Assembly: GCA_002506255.1 (NCBI GenBank)
Contig: DAXF01000071.1
Coordinates: 1-5,397 of the forward strand
Source of the DNA: Methanomassiliicoccaceae archaeon UBA367
GTDB taxonomy: Archaea; Thermoplasmatota; Thermoplasmata; Methanomassiliicoccales; Methanomethylophilaceae
DNA length: 5,397 nucleotides
Direction: 5' to 3'
Within the stretch, counting starts at the first letter, position 1. Every line of letters begins with the position of its first letter. The translations under genes and the position numbers were made by a program. The notes beneath the pieces are model-generated. The model had not been told where the DNA came from. It worked only from the letters and a program-made list of their open reading frames with translations, and did no database searches. Shown one piece after another: positions 1 to 5,397 of the stretch.

Positions 1-476
1 ACGAGTCCACAGAACATGAAAACCGCCGCAGCCGTGAGATCGTTGGCGTAGAAGTCCGTGCCGGGAGCCGCATTCTCGAACGGAAGAAGCACAGCCATGA
101 TGACAAGGCCGATCACCGCCATGACGGTATACAGAGGTCTGATCTCAGCATCATTCTTAGCCAGCTTCCAGATCTCTGGTACCTGTCCGGCCACAAGCCC
201 CAGGAAAAGGCACATCATCACCACAGTATAATTGCCGAAGGCATAGTCAAGGCCGAGCACGGTGATGCCGGCACCGACAACAAGCCCTCCGCCGACAGTG
301 AAAAGGAACCAGAAGTCGGGTTTGAGCCTCTCTCGTATGTTGCCCACCGCTGTCACAAGCCTCTCATATATTCCGAAACCTACGGCCAATATTCCGCCGC
401 TTACTCCGGGCAGGACGGACCCCACCCCGATTATGAAGCCGATGATGACATTCCTGAGGCTCCTGTCTTCGCTCAT
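1..476 (-). CDS. DUF368 / PopT-type polyprenyl-phosphate transporter, partial (C-terminal part off the left edge)
   Basis: The first 158 codons of a multipass membrane protein are present, and the gene continues past the window edge. The N-terminus has the DUF368 signature: a glycine-rich first helix leading into LPGVSGG at residues 22-28, then the G-I-Y-E motif at about 35-38. Further hydrophobic segments lie at about 56-76, 84-97, 115-132 and from 146. DUF368 proteins are usually about 270-300 residues, so roughly half is seen. In bacteria this family (PopT) recycles undecaprenyl phosphate across the membrane for envelope synthesis. In an archaeon the likely substrate is a dolichyl-type lipid carrier used for glycosylation, which is inference. 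The chosen start is the ATG at 476-474, immediately before the conserved first helix. Its ATGA overlaps the stop of a 14-codon frame, which suggests translational coupling to the upstream membrane-protein gene. Family assignment is fairly confident; substrate is not. Confidence 0.85.
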   Translation of the reverse strand, partial: MSEDRSLRNVIIGFIIGVGSVLPGVSGGILAVGFGIYERLVTAVGNIRERLKPDFWFLFTVGGGLVVGAGITVLGLDYAFGNYTVVMMCLFLGLVAGQVPEIWKLAKNDAEIRPLYTVMAVIGLVIMAVLLPFENAAPGTDFYANDLTAAAVFMFCGL

Positions 477-517
477 CCGTCCGACGATGTGTTAGCTCTA
501 TTATTCTCTTTTGTCAT
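473..517 (-). CDS. Possible 14-codon coupling ORF between two membrane-protein genes
   Basis: The frame encodes MTKENNRANTSSDG. Its ATG overlaps the TGA of the upstream 268-residue gene, and its own TGA overlaps the ATG of the downstream DUF368 gene, both as ATGA. The peptide is polar with no hydrophobic stretch, so it is unlikely to be a small membrane protein. If it is translated, terminating ribosomes could pass from gene to gene by re-initiation. It may equally be a 37-base spacer that happens to be open. No convincing ribosome binding site precedes it. Confidence 0.3.
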   Translation of the reverse strand: MTKENNRANTSSDG

Positions 518-1320
518 GCGAAGGCCCTTCGCAGGGATCTGATCACAGAATCCTCGAAGTACCATTGCTCCATGAAATGACGGTTCATATCATTGAAGGT
601 CATGAATGCCCAGACAGGCAGGAAAAGGCCGGCGGTGAGTGCAGATATTGCGGTGAATAGGAGGAAGGAGCGCACGCCTATCACCCTCTCGAATCCCGCA
701 GAGTACATGCCGATGCAGGGGGCCATCCGGTTGAATTCTTCGTAGAAGGGCAATGTTCTTTTCTCGTGGGCTCTGGGCGCGGTTGTAAGCGCGGGAGCCA
801 CCGCGAATATGGCGATCAGGGATAAAGCCCAGCAAAGGATCATCATTCCGGCCCCGTAAACCTGCAGGTCCAGGAAGAAAAGAGATCCGGTACCAAGAGC
901 CGCAGGGAGGACCAACGCGATCTTCCTGATCCTGTAAGACCCAACTCCTTCTTGTCTTCGTATCTCCGAATCCATTCTTCTGAGATTCCTGACGTCTGCG
1001 CCCATAGCCTCTGCGTAATCGGCCAAAAGGCATCGGAGCGTGCTCTCCCTCCGCATGTGCTTGATATTCCTGGCTGTAAGCAGGTAGAATATTGAGAGCA
1101 CCAGGGCCATGCCGATGACGAAGATCGACATGATGTCGAACATCTGGGACAGGGACAGGGCCCCGTCGAAGGACTCTATGGTCAGCGCATAGTACCTCAG
1201 CATTATGATTATGTACGCAAGGATAACCAAAGATACCATTGCGGGCGGCACATAGGAATCCGTCTTGTCGCGGTTGGCCACGTTGACGATTATGCCGTTG
1301 GCGGATTCTTTGGCATTCAT
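514..1320 (-). CDS. Multipass membrane protein of unknown function (268 aa)
   Basis: I do not recognise the family. The protein has about five hydrophobic segments, at roughly 27-47, 62-82, 133-152, 155-178 and 217-241. Between segments 2 and 3 is an arginine-rich stretch (about 84-132), probably cytoplasmic by the positive-inside rule. The last helix runs into the motif WAFMTFNDMNRHF (237-249), faintly like the W-x-Y-x-D-x-N-x-H endings of small DUF4234-type membrane proteins; this resemblance is weak. There is no signal peptide or catalytic motif. The start is the ATG at 1320-1318. No ribosome binding site precedes it, but a TATA-like box is centred 27 bases upstream, which fits a leaderless mRNA. 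It is the probable first gene of an operon with the downstream DUF368 gene, so a role in membrane or lipid-carrier biology is possible but unproven. Confidence 0.75.
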   Translation of the reverse strand: MNAKESANGIIVNVANRDKTDSYVPPAMVSLVILAYIIIMLRYYALTIESFDGALSLSQMFDIMSIFVIGMALVLSIFYLLTARNIKHMRRESTLRCLLADYAEAMGADVRNLRRMDSEIRRQEGVGSYRIRKIALVLPAALGTGSLFFLDLQVYGAGMMILCWALSLIAIFAVAPALTTAPRAHEKRTLPFYEEFNRMAPCIGMYSAGFERVIGVRSFLLFTAISALTAGLFLPVWAFMTFNDMNRHFMEQWYFEDSVIRSLRRAFA

Positions 1321-1343
1321 CGAATCATGAGATGCGGGCTACG

Positions 1344-1350
1344 TTTTATA
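1344..1350. promoter_or_regulatory. Shared TATA-like box between two divergent genes
   Basis: The box reads TTTTATA on the plus strand and TATAAAA on the minus strand. Its centre at 1347 is 28 bases from the plus-strand ATG at 1375 and 27 bases from the minus-strand ATG at 1320. An archaeal TATA box sits about 26-27 bases before the transcription start, so both mRNAs would begin at or next to their start codons. The plus-strand reading contains the archaeal consensus core TTTATA; the minus reading is a plain TATAAA. Confidence 0.55.
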
Positions 1351-1374
1351 GTATGCCACAGGGATAACGGAGGG

Positions 1375-1989
1375 ATGACCGCGGGGATAGACGGCCTGCT
1401 CGAGAAAGGCAAGGGCATGCTGGACAAAGGAACGGAAAGAATCAGGTCTTCGGTTCCGGCCGGGGTTTTCAGGACCAAGAAGACGCACAAGTACTACCGG
1501 AAACCGCCGGCCACTTTGCCGTTGGCAGCCATCGGTGCGGTGCTTTTCTCAGCCATGTACCTGTACCGGGCGCTGTCATACATACCGCAGGCGGTTACGT
1601 CTGACAGCTTCGCTGCGAAGATATGGACACTCACTCTCGTGGTGATCTTCTTCCTGATGTTCATAAGGTTCGCATCCAATATGTTCAGCCTGTCCTCCGG
1701 CAATCGCGCAGTTTGGGCCGGGACTGTGAGATCCTCGACAACATATGTTTTCCTGGTGCTGATGGATTTCATAGGGTTGCGGCTGTTCGACGTCCATGTG
1801 GATCTCGGGATCCTGGAGATACCCCCGGTTCTGATGGCTGCGGCCATGGCGGTTCTGGTGGTGTACATGTTCCTGCCCGGGATAAGGAGGTTCTTCACCC
1901 CTACGTATGCGGAGGAGGTCTCCCTTTGGAAATGGATCGGGTATGCGGCCGGTAACGACCCCTTCAAAGGCACGAAGCTGACCCTTTAA
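1375..1989 (+). CDS. Four-helix membrane protein of unknown function (204 aa)
   Basis: I do not recognise the family. After a basic N-terminal tail of about 45 residues, rich in Lys, Arg and Gly and probably cytoplasmic, come four hydrophobic segments at about 46-65, 82-101, 123-139 and 150-168. A short, partly polar C-terminus follows, containing a WKWIGYAAGNDPF stretch. An upstream in-frame ATG at 1327 would add 16 residues. The ATG at 1375 is preferred because the only TATA-like box (1344-1350) lies downstream of 1327, and 28 bases before 1375, so a transcript would start at 1375. A GGAGG directly abuts this ATG but is too close to act as a normal ribosome binding site. The gene diverges from the 268-residue membrane-protein gene and shares its promoter region. 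Its TAA interlocks with the stop of the convergent acetyltransferase gene. Confidence 0.75.
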   Translation: MTAGIDGLLEKGKGMLDKGTERIRSSVPAGVFRTKKTHKYYRKPPATLPLAAIGAVLFSAMYLYRALSYIPQAVTSDSFAAKIWTLTLVVIFFLMFIRFASNMFSLSSGNRAVWAGTVRSSTTYVFLVLMDFIGLRLFDVHVDLGILEIPPVLMAAAMAVLVVYMFLPGIRRFFTPTYAEEVSLWKWIGYAAGNDPFKGTKLTL

Positions 1990-2483
1990 GCCAGCCGTTT
2001 ATGCATCACGACCGTTCTTGGTCCGAGCCCGGCGGACCTGTAGAGCCTATCGGCAGTCTTGTTGACGCTGCCGACGTTGAGGGTCATTGAGAAAAGCCCC
2101 TTCTCCCGGCACCACTCCTCTGCCGACCTCATGAGAGCTTTGCCGAGCCCCCTCCGGCGAAGATGCCCCTCCACGTATATCTGCAGGACATACCCCGTCT
2201 CGTCGCAGGTGAACTGGTCCCTGGATACCCCCATCCACAGCAGTCCGGCCCTTTCCCCGTTGTCGTCTCTGAGGATGTAGAGCTCGTTCTCCATGCCGCC
2301 GTCCCTCCTGACGTCGAACATCACTGCCAGTATGTCATCTATCCAGAGATCGGACGCCGCTGCCTCGTCTCCGGGCACAGATCCTATTATGCTCTCTTCG
2401 ACCGTGTGGAGCAGATAATCGTTGTCAGAGTCCTCTGCCCCCTCGAGATGGTACCCTTCCAGCGGGAAGCGGAGGTCGGTCAT
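1986..2483 (-). CDS. GNAT-family N-acetyltransferase (165 aa)
   Basis: This is a complete single-domain acetyltransferase of typical GNAT length. The acetyl-CoA binding motif A is clear: the strand YVLQIYVEGHLR (98-109) is followed by the pyrophosphate-binding loop RRRGLG (109-114) and the helix KALMRSAEEWC. Motif B follows as LNVGSVNKTADRLYRSAGL (135-153), with the conserved Asn and with Tyr148 as the usual candidate general acid. The first 60 residues are acidic and less typical, and probably shape the acceptor pocket. GNAT enzymes transfer an acetyl group from acetyl-CoA to an amine on a protein, peptide, antibiotic or metabolite. The acceptor cannot be read from the sequence. The protein has no membrane segment and should be cytoplasmic. 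It is transcribed divergently from the thermosome gene, with a weak ATTAAA element about 24 bases before its ATG and no ribosome binding site, possibly leaderless. Confidence 0.88.
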   Translation of the reverse strand: MTDLRFPLEGYHLEGAEDSDNDYLLHTVEESIIGSVPGDEAAASDLWIDDILAVMFDVRRDGGMENELYILRDDNGERAGLLWMGVSRDQFTCDETGYVLQIYVEGHLRRRGLGKALMRSAEEWCREKGLFSMTLNVGSVNKTADRLYRSAGLGPRTVVMHKRLA

Positions 2484-2546
2484 GCTTTCGTATTGCCGGG
2501 AGGTTTAATGATACTGTCGTTCAACTGTGATGCCAGGCTTCCCTGC

Positions 2547-2563
2547 GAGAGGACAGGTCTCGT
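2547..2563. promoter_or_regulatory. Inverted repeat upstream of the thermosome promoter, possible operator
   Basis: CGAGA (2547-2551) and TCTCG (2559-2563) form a perfect 5-base inverted repeat around a 7-base centre, ending 28 bases before the TATA box. The position would suit an activator or a regulator of either divergent gene. It does not match the CIRCE heat-shock operator. The arms are short and could arise by chance. Confidence 0.25.
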
Positions 2564-2591
2564 GCGGGCGGATACATCAAATCGAGTTATA

Positions 2592-2599
2592 TTTATATA
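2592..2599 (+). promoter_or_regulatory. TATA box of the thermosome gene
   Basis: TTTATATA is a near-ideal archaeal TATA box and the most A/T-rich spot in the window. Transcription is expected to start about 26-27 bases downstream, near 2622. That would give a leader of about 33 bases containing a ribosome binding site. Two AGGCA direct repeats (2614-2618 and 2623-2627) flank the predicted start; their meaning is unknown. Confidence 0.75.
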
Positions 2600-2640
2600 G
2601 AAGAACAAACTTTAGGCAGGTCAGGCAATCCAACAGTATT

Positions 2641-2645
2641 GGAGG
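2641..2645 (+). promoter_or_regulatory. Ribosome binding site of the thermosome gene
   Basis: GGAGG lies 9 bases before the ATG at 2655. This favours 2655 over the in-frame ATG at 2661 (15 bases away). It also disfavours the out-of-frame ATG at 2647, only 1 base away. Confidence 0.75.
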
Positions 2646-2654
2646 AATGAAAAT

Positions 2655-4292
2655 ATGGGCATGGGTAACACACCTATAGTGATTCTTAAAGAAGGAACGA
2701 AAAGAGACAAAGGGAAGGACGCTCAGTTCAACAACATCGCAGCAGCCAGGACGATTTCCGACTCTGTGAGGAGCAGCCTTGGTCCCAGGGGAATGGACAA
2801 GATGCTCGTGGACTCCATGGGAGATGTTGTCATAACCAACGACGGTGTGACGATCCTCAAGGAGATGGATGTACAGCACCCCGCAGCCAAGATGCTGGTC
2901 GAGGTCGCGAAGACCCAGGACGCAGAAGTGGGGGACGGTACCACAACCTCCGTTATACTCGCAGGGGAGCTTCTGAAGAAGTCCCTGGACCTCATAGACG
3001 CCAACGTTCACCCCACCATCATCACGGCGGGATACAAGATGGCCAATGATCAGGCCCAGAAAGTTCTCTCCGAGGTTTCCAAGAAAGTCTCCATAGACGA
3101 CAATGACCTGCTCACGAACATCGCGGAGATCGCGATGATCAGCAAACAGGTCGTCGGATACAAAGAGCACTTCGCCAAGATCTGTGTAGATGCCGTTAAG
3201 ACCATCACAGAGAAAAAGGACGGCAAGTTCGAGATAGACCTCAAGAACATACAGACCGTCAAGAAGTCCGGGGCCTCCATGGAGGAGTCCTCTCTTGTAA
3301 GAGGCCTCATAATCGACAAAGAACCGGTCCACTCCGGAATGCCCAAGGTCATAGAGAATGCAAAGATCGCTCTCATAGACGCAGCTTTCGAGGTCAAGAA
3401 GACCGAGATAGACGCGAAGATCGAGATAACAGACCCGTCCAAGCTCAACGCATTCCTCGCAGAGGAAGAGAACATGCTCAGGCGCATGGTGCAGAAAGTG
3501 AAGGAGGCCGGAGCCAACGTCGTATTCTGCCAGAAGGGCATCGACGACCTGGCACAGCACTTCCTCGCCAAAGAGGGTATCATGGCTGCCAGGCGTGTCA
3601 AGAAGACCGACATGGAGAAGCTCGCCCTCTCCACAGGCGGCAACATCATAAACAAGATCGACGAGCTCGAGGCTTCCGACCTGGGCAAGGCGGAGCTTGT
3701 TGAGGTCAAGAAGGTTCAGGATGAGGAGATGACATTCATCACCGGCGTCAACGCAAAGAGCGTGTCCATCCTCATAAGGGGAGGTACCCCCCATGTCACC
3801 GAGGAGATCGAGAGGTCCCTTGTGGATGCATGGTCCGTCGTAAAAGTAGCGATAGAGGACGGGAAAATAGTCACAGGCGGCGGATCCACCGCAGTGGAGA
3901 TAGCCATGAGGCTAAGGGACTATTCCGCGACTGTCGGAGGAAGGGAGCAGATAGCCATCGATGCATTCGCATCCGCGATGGAATCCATAGCCACCACCCT
4001 CGCGGAGAACGCGGGTCTCGACCCTATCGACATACTCATAGAGATGAGGAAGCAGCACAAGGCGGGCAACGTACACGCAGGCCTCAACCCCTTCGCCAAC
4101 AAGGTGGAGGACATGTTGAAGCTCAACGTAATCGAGCCCTACAGGATCGGCAAACAGGCCATCAACTCGGCCACAGACGCTGCCGTCATGATCCTGAGGA
4201 TCGACGATGTCATCGCGGCCCGCGGCATGCCCATGCCTTCCGGCCCACCCGGAGGACCGGGCGGAATGGACGGTATGGATGACATGGACTGA
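2655..4292 (+). CDS. Thermosome subunit (group II chaperonin, Hsp60/CCT family), complete, 545 aa
   Basis: The subunit assembles into the double-ring archaeal chaperonin, which encloses unfolded proteins in the cytoplasm and folds them by ATP-driven closure of a built-in lid. Length and all landmarks fit the family. The N-terminal equatorial domain has LGPRGMDKM (42-50), NDGVTIL (62-68) and the nucleotide-binding GDGTTT (93-98, with Asp94). The intermediate domain has the hydrolysis aspartate Asp391 in SLVDAW. The C-terminal equatorial domain contains GGGSTAVE (408-415) and ends in the typical Gly/Met-rich tail [10 protein letters not shown]. The apical domain lies at about 210-370 and includes the helical protrusion that forms the lid. 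Archaea often have two or three paralogous subunits (alpha, beta); which one this is cannot be told here. It has its own strong promoter and is followed by grpE and dnaK on the same strand, which suggests a general stress/folding locus. Confidence 0.98.
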   Translation: MGMGNTPIVILKEGTKRDKGKDAQFNNIAAARTISDSVRSSLGPRGMDKMLVDSMGDVVITNDGVTILKEMDVQHPAAKMLVEVAKTQDAEVGDGTTTSVILAGELLKKSLDLIDANVHPTIITAGYKMANDQAQKVLSEVSKKVSIDDNDLLTNIAEIAMISKQVVGYKEHFAKICVDAVKTITEKKDGKFEIDLKNIQTVKKSGASMEESSLVRGLIIDKEPVHSGMPKVIENAKIALIDAAFEVKKTEIDAKIEITDPSKLNAFLAEEENMLRRMVQKVKEAGANVVFCQKGIDDLAQHFLAKEGIMAARRVKKTDMEKLALSTGGNIINKIDELEASDLGKAELVEVKKVQDEEMTFITGVNAKSVSILIRGGTPHVTEEIERSLVDAWSVVKVAIEDGKIVTGGGSTAVEIAMRLRDYSATVGGREQIAIDAFASAMESIATTLAENAGLDPIDILIEMRKQHKAGNVHAGLNPFANKVEDMLKLNVIEPYRIGKQAINSATDAAVMILRIDDVIAARGMPMPSGPPGGPGGMDGMDDMD

Positions 4293-4297
4293 GTCCA
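4285..4297. repeat. Small palindrome over the thermosome stop codon
   Basis: TGGACTGAGTCCA is a perfect 6-base inverted repeat around a single central G, and includes the TGA stop. The centre is too tight for a hairpin loop. It could be a protein-binding site for the downstream promoter or a coincidence of codons. Confidence 0.25.
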
Positions 4298-4303
4298 GAA
4301 ACC

Positions 4304-4320
4304 GGGGGGACCAACCCCCC
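4304..4320 (+). terminator. G6/C6 hairpin after the thermosome gene, possible terminator or mRNA 3' end
   Basis: GGGGGG (4304-4309) pairs with CCCCCC (4315-4320) around a five-base ACCAA loop, 11 bases after the stop codon. The stem is stable, but no T-run follows, and archaeal terminators usually depend on T-rich tracts. It may therefore stabilise the mRNA 3' end or only partly terminate before grpE. Confidence 0.4.
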
Positions 4321-4330
4321 TTATCCCATC

Positions 4331-4335
4331 TTATA
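4331..4335 (+). promoter_or_regulatory. Candidate TATA box of grpE-dnaK
   Basis: TTATA is centred 27 bases before the preferred grpE ATG at 4360, the same spacing as at the divergent promoter near 1347. If used, it would give a nearly leaderless mRNA independent of the thermosome transcript. The surrounding sequence is less A/T-rich than the thermosome promoter, so it is probably weaker. Confidence 0.45.
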
Positions 4336-4347
4336 GGTTAGACTACA

Positions 4348-4351
4348 GAGG
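4348..4351 (+). promoter_or_regulatory. Possible ribosome binding site of grpE
   Basis: GAGG lies 8 bases before the ATG at 4360 but only 2 bases before the in-frame ATG at 4354, so it favours 4360. It would be present only on transcripts that start upstream, for example read-through from the thermosome gene. Confidence 0.4.
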
Positions 4352-4359
4352 CGATGCGC

Positions 4360-4878
4360 ATGACTGGGAAGTCTGAAAAGAAGAAGGTCGCGGAAGAGGA
4401 GAAGCAGGCTCTTGAGATGAAGGAGAAGGAGCTCTCCGAGGCGAAGGCCAAAGCGGACGAGTATCTCGATATGGCCAGAAGGCTACAGGCCGATTTCGAC
4501 AATTACCGCAAGCGGGCCCAGCGCGACAATGAGGAGTACAGGAAGTACGCGACATCGGAGCTGATGGCCGACCTATTACTGACGGTGGATGATCTGGAAA
4601 GGGCACTGGCACTTGCCAAGGACCCGGACAGCGAGTTCGTGAAGGGGATAGAAGGGGTGCGCAAGAACCTGACGAAGCTCCTGACATCGAAAGGGCTGGA
4701 GGAGATACCTACGGACGGCGGGTTCAACCCGCTGATGCACGAGGCCCTGCTGACTGAGGAAGGGGACACCGACGGGAAGATAACAGAGGTGTTCCAGAAG
4801 GGATATACTATCAACGGCCGACTCCTTAGATGTTCTAAGGTGAAGGTCATGAGGAAAAAAGAGGAGAATGGTGAGTAA
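4360..4878 (+). CDS. grpE: GrpE, nucleotide exchange factor of DnaK (172 aa)
   Basis: GrpE is a cytoplasmic dimer that opens the DnaK nucleotide cleft to release ADP, resetting the Hsp70 cycle. The N-terminal 65 residues are rich in Lys, Glu and Ala and form the expected long coiled coil. The conserved stretch [15 protein letters not shown] (42-56) follows, then VDDLERALA (76-84) of the four-helix bundle. The C-terminal beta domain that contacts DnaK has [10 protein letters not shown] (121-130) and [19 protein letters not shown] (139-157). Most family members have RPA near the end; here it is RCS, a mild change. An ATG at 4354 would add two residues; 4360 is preferred because both the GAGG and the TATA box are better spaced to it. 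The length is slightly short for GrpE, mainly at the N-terminus. The dnaK gene starts 2 bases after the stop, so the two are co-transcribed. Confidence 0.96.
   Translation: MTGKSEKKKVAEEEKQALEMKEKELSEAKAKADEYLDMARRLQADFDNYRKRAQRDNEEYRKYATSELMADLLLTVDDLERALALAKDPDSEFVKGIEGVRKNLTKLLTSKGLEEIPTDGGFNPLMHEALLTEEGDTDGKITEVFQKGYTINGRLLRCSKVKVMRKKEENGE
4870..4874 (+). promoter_or_regulatory. Ribosome binding site deciding the dnaK start
   Basis: GGTGA, a perfect piece of the GGAGGTGA consensus, lies inside the last codons of grpE, 5 bases before the ATG at 4880. A GAGGAG at 4861-4866 is 1 base from the alternative ATG at 4868, which is too close, and 4 bases from the GTG at 4871. Confidence 0.5.
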
Positions 4879-4879
4879 A

Positions 4880-5397
4880 ATGGCAGAGAGAATCATAGGA
4901 ATTGATTTGGGTACGAGCAACTCGGCGGCCGCTGTAATGGAAGGAGGCAGGCCGACCATGATACCCAGTGCCGAAGGCACTACCGTGGGTGGAAAGGCGT
5001 TCCCGTCTTACGTGGCATTTACAAAGGACGGGCAGCTCCTGGTGGGAGAGCCCGCCAGAAGGCAGGCCGTTTCAAACCCCGACGGCACGATAAAGAACGT
5101 CAAGAGGAAGATGGGCACGTCCGAGAAGGTCAAAGCCCTCGGCAAGGAGTATACTCCGCAACAGGTGTCCGCTTACATCCTCCAGAAGATAAAGAGGGAC
5201 GCAGAGGCCTATCTTGGGGAAACCATCTCCAAAGCCGTGATAACGGTCCCGGCCTACTTCGATGACAATCAGAGGCAGGCGACAAAAGATGCCGGCGCCA
5301 TAGCAGGCATGGAGGTCGTCCGTATAATTAACGAGCCTACGGCAGCCGCTCTGGCATACGGTCTGGACAAGACTGATGTGGAGCAGAAGATCCTGGT
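4880..5397 (+). CDS. dnaK: DnaK (Hsp70 chaperone), N-terminal 172 residues, cut by the right edge
   Basis: Only the first part of the ATPase domain of this roughly 600-residue chaperone is present. The phosphate-1 loop [10 protein letters not shown] (6-15) is intact, with Ser in place of the usual second Thr. [20 protein letters not shown] (119-138) and [14 protein letters not shown] (148-161) are textbook Hsp70 signatures. The region between KRKMG and YTPQQVSA is only about 11 residues, so the 23-27 residue insert of Gram-negative bacterial DnaK is missing. That short form is known from archaea and Gram-positive bacteria. DnaK binds exposed hydrophobic segments of unfolded proteins with ATP-controlled affinity, helped by DnaJ and GrpE. 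The ATG at 4880 was chosen for the conserved N-terminus and the GGTGA; in-frame starts at 4868 (ATG) and 4871 (GTG) would add four or three residues and overlap grpE. A dnaJ gene may follow beyond the window. Confidence 0.97.
   Translation, partial: MAERIIGIDLGTSNSAAAVMEGGRPTMIPSAEGTTVGGKAFPSYVAFTKDGQLLVGEPARRQAVSNPDGTIKNVKRKMGTSEKVKALGKEYTPQQVSAYILQKIKRDAEAYLGETISKAVITVPAYFDDNQRQATKDAGAIAGMEVVRIINEPTAAALAYGLDKTDVEQKIL

Noticed and set aside
262..495. A 77-codon plus-strand frame opposite the DUF368 gene.
   Set aside because: Pro/Thr-rich translation without features, lying opposite a recognisable membrane-protein gene.
1327..1374. Sixteen-residue N-terminal extension of the 204-residue membrane protein.
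   Set aside because: The only TATA-like box lies inside this extension, so an mRNA from it could not contain the upstream ATG. The extension also has no ribosome binding site.
2484..2654. A CIRCE-type heat-shock operator upstream of the thermosome.
   Set aside because: I looked for TTAGCACTC and its inverted copy here and upstream of grpE and found neither.
2647..2679. A ten-codon out-of-frame ORF overlapping the thermosome start, a possible leader peptide.
   Set aside because: Its ATG is only 1 base after GGAGG, too close for initiation, while the thermosome ATG at 2655 has ideal spacing.
3050..3709. A second long antisense frame of 219 codons inside the thermosome gene.
   Set aside because: Ser- and Met-rich translation typical of a shadow frame, fully inside the conserved gene.
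2577..3794. A 405-codon open frame antisense to the thermosome gene.
   Set aside because: It lies opposite a certain, highly conserved gene. Its product is an odd Leu/Val/His/Asp/Gly-rich sequence with no family features, as expected from the codon bias of the sense strand. Its start is internal to the thermosome gene without promoter or ribosome binding site.
4855..4880. A six-A run near the end of grpE that might allow frameshifting into dnaK.
   Set aside because: A +1 shift would be needed to join the frames, the run does not form a standard -1 slippery heptamer in frame, and dnaK has its own well-placed ribosome binding site.

Overview
The window looks like archaeal chromosome. It carries a group II chaperonin (thermosome) subunit, TATA-box promoters placed about 27 bases from starts (several consistent with leaderless transcripts), and a short-form archaeal/Gram-positive-type Hsp70. 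The mix of a thermosome, a bacterial-type grpE-dnaK pair, fairly GC-rich coding sequence and small multipass membrane proteins of unknown family suggests a euryarchaeon, perhaps of the Thermoplasmata/Methanomassiliicoccales group. That placement is an inference, because no taxonomic marker gene is present.

Left part (1-1989): two minus-strand genes probably form an operon. A 268-residue multipass membrane protein of unknown function is followed by the first 158 codons of a DUF368 (PopT-type polyprenyl-phosphate transporter) gene that runs off the left edge. Between them lies a 14-codon frame joined to both neighbours by ATGA stop/start overlaps. Diverging from the 268-residue gene is a plus-strand gene for a 204-residue four-helix membrane protein, also unrecognised. 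The two divergent starts lie almost exactly symmetrically, 27 and 28 bases, on either side of one TATA-like box. This suggests a shared bidirectional promoter and two leaderless mRNAs.

Middle part (1986-2654): a minus-strand GNAT-family N-acetyltransferase converges on the 204-residue gene, and their stop codons interlock in one TTAA. A 171-base divergent intergenic region separates it from the thermosome gene. This region holds a strong TATA box, a ribosome binding site and an inverted repeat upstream of the TATA box.

Right part (2655-5397): a chaperone cluster on the plus strand. A complete thermosome subunit is followed by a G/C hairpin, then grpE with its own probable promoter, then dnaK, which is cut off by the window end. 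The thermosome folds proteins in an ATP-driven closed chamber. DnaK binds extended segments, and GrpE exchanges its nucleotide. A dnaJ gene would be expected further downstream but is not visible. Coding density is high, and no stretch longer than 300 bases lacks a gene. No tRNA, rRNA, CRISPR array or insertion sequence was seen. I found no convincing new defence or mobile system. The most unusual points are the symmetric promoter, the double-ATGA mini-frame and the unrecognised membrane proteins beside the DUF368 gene.
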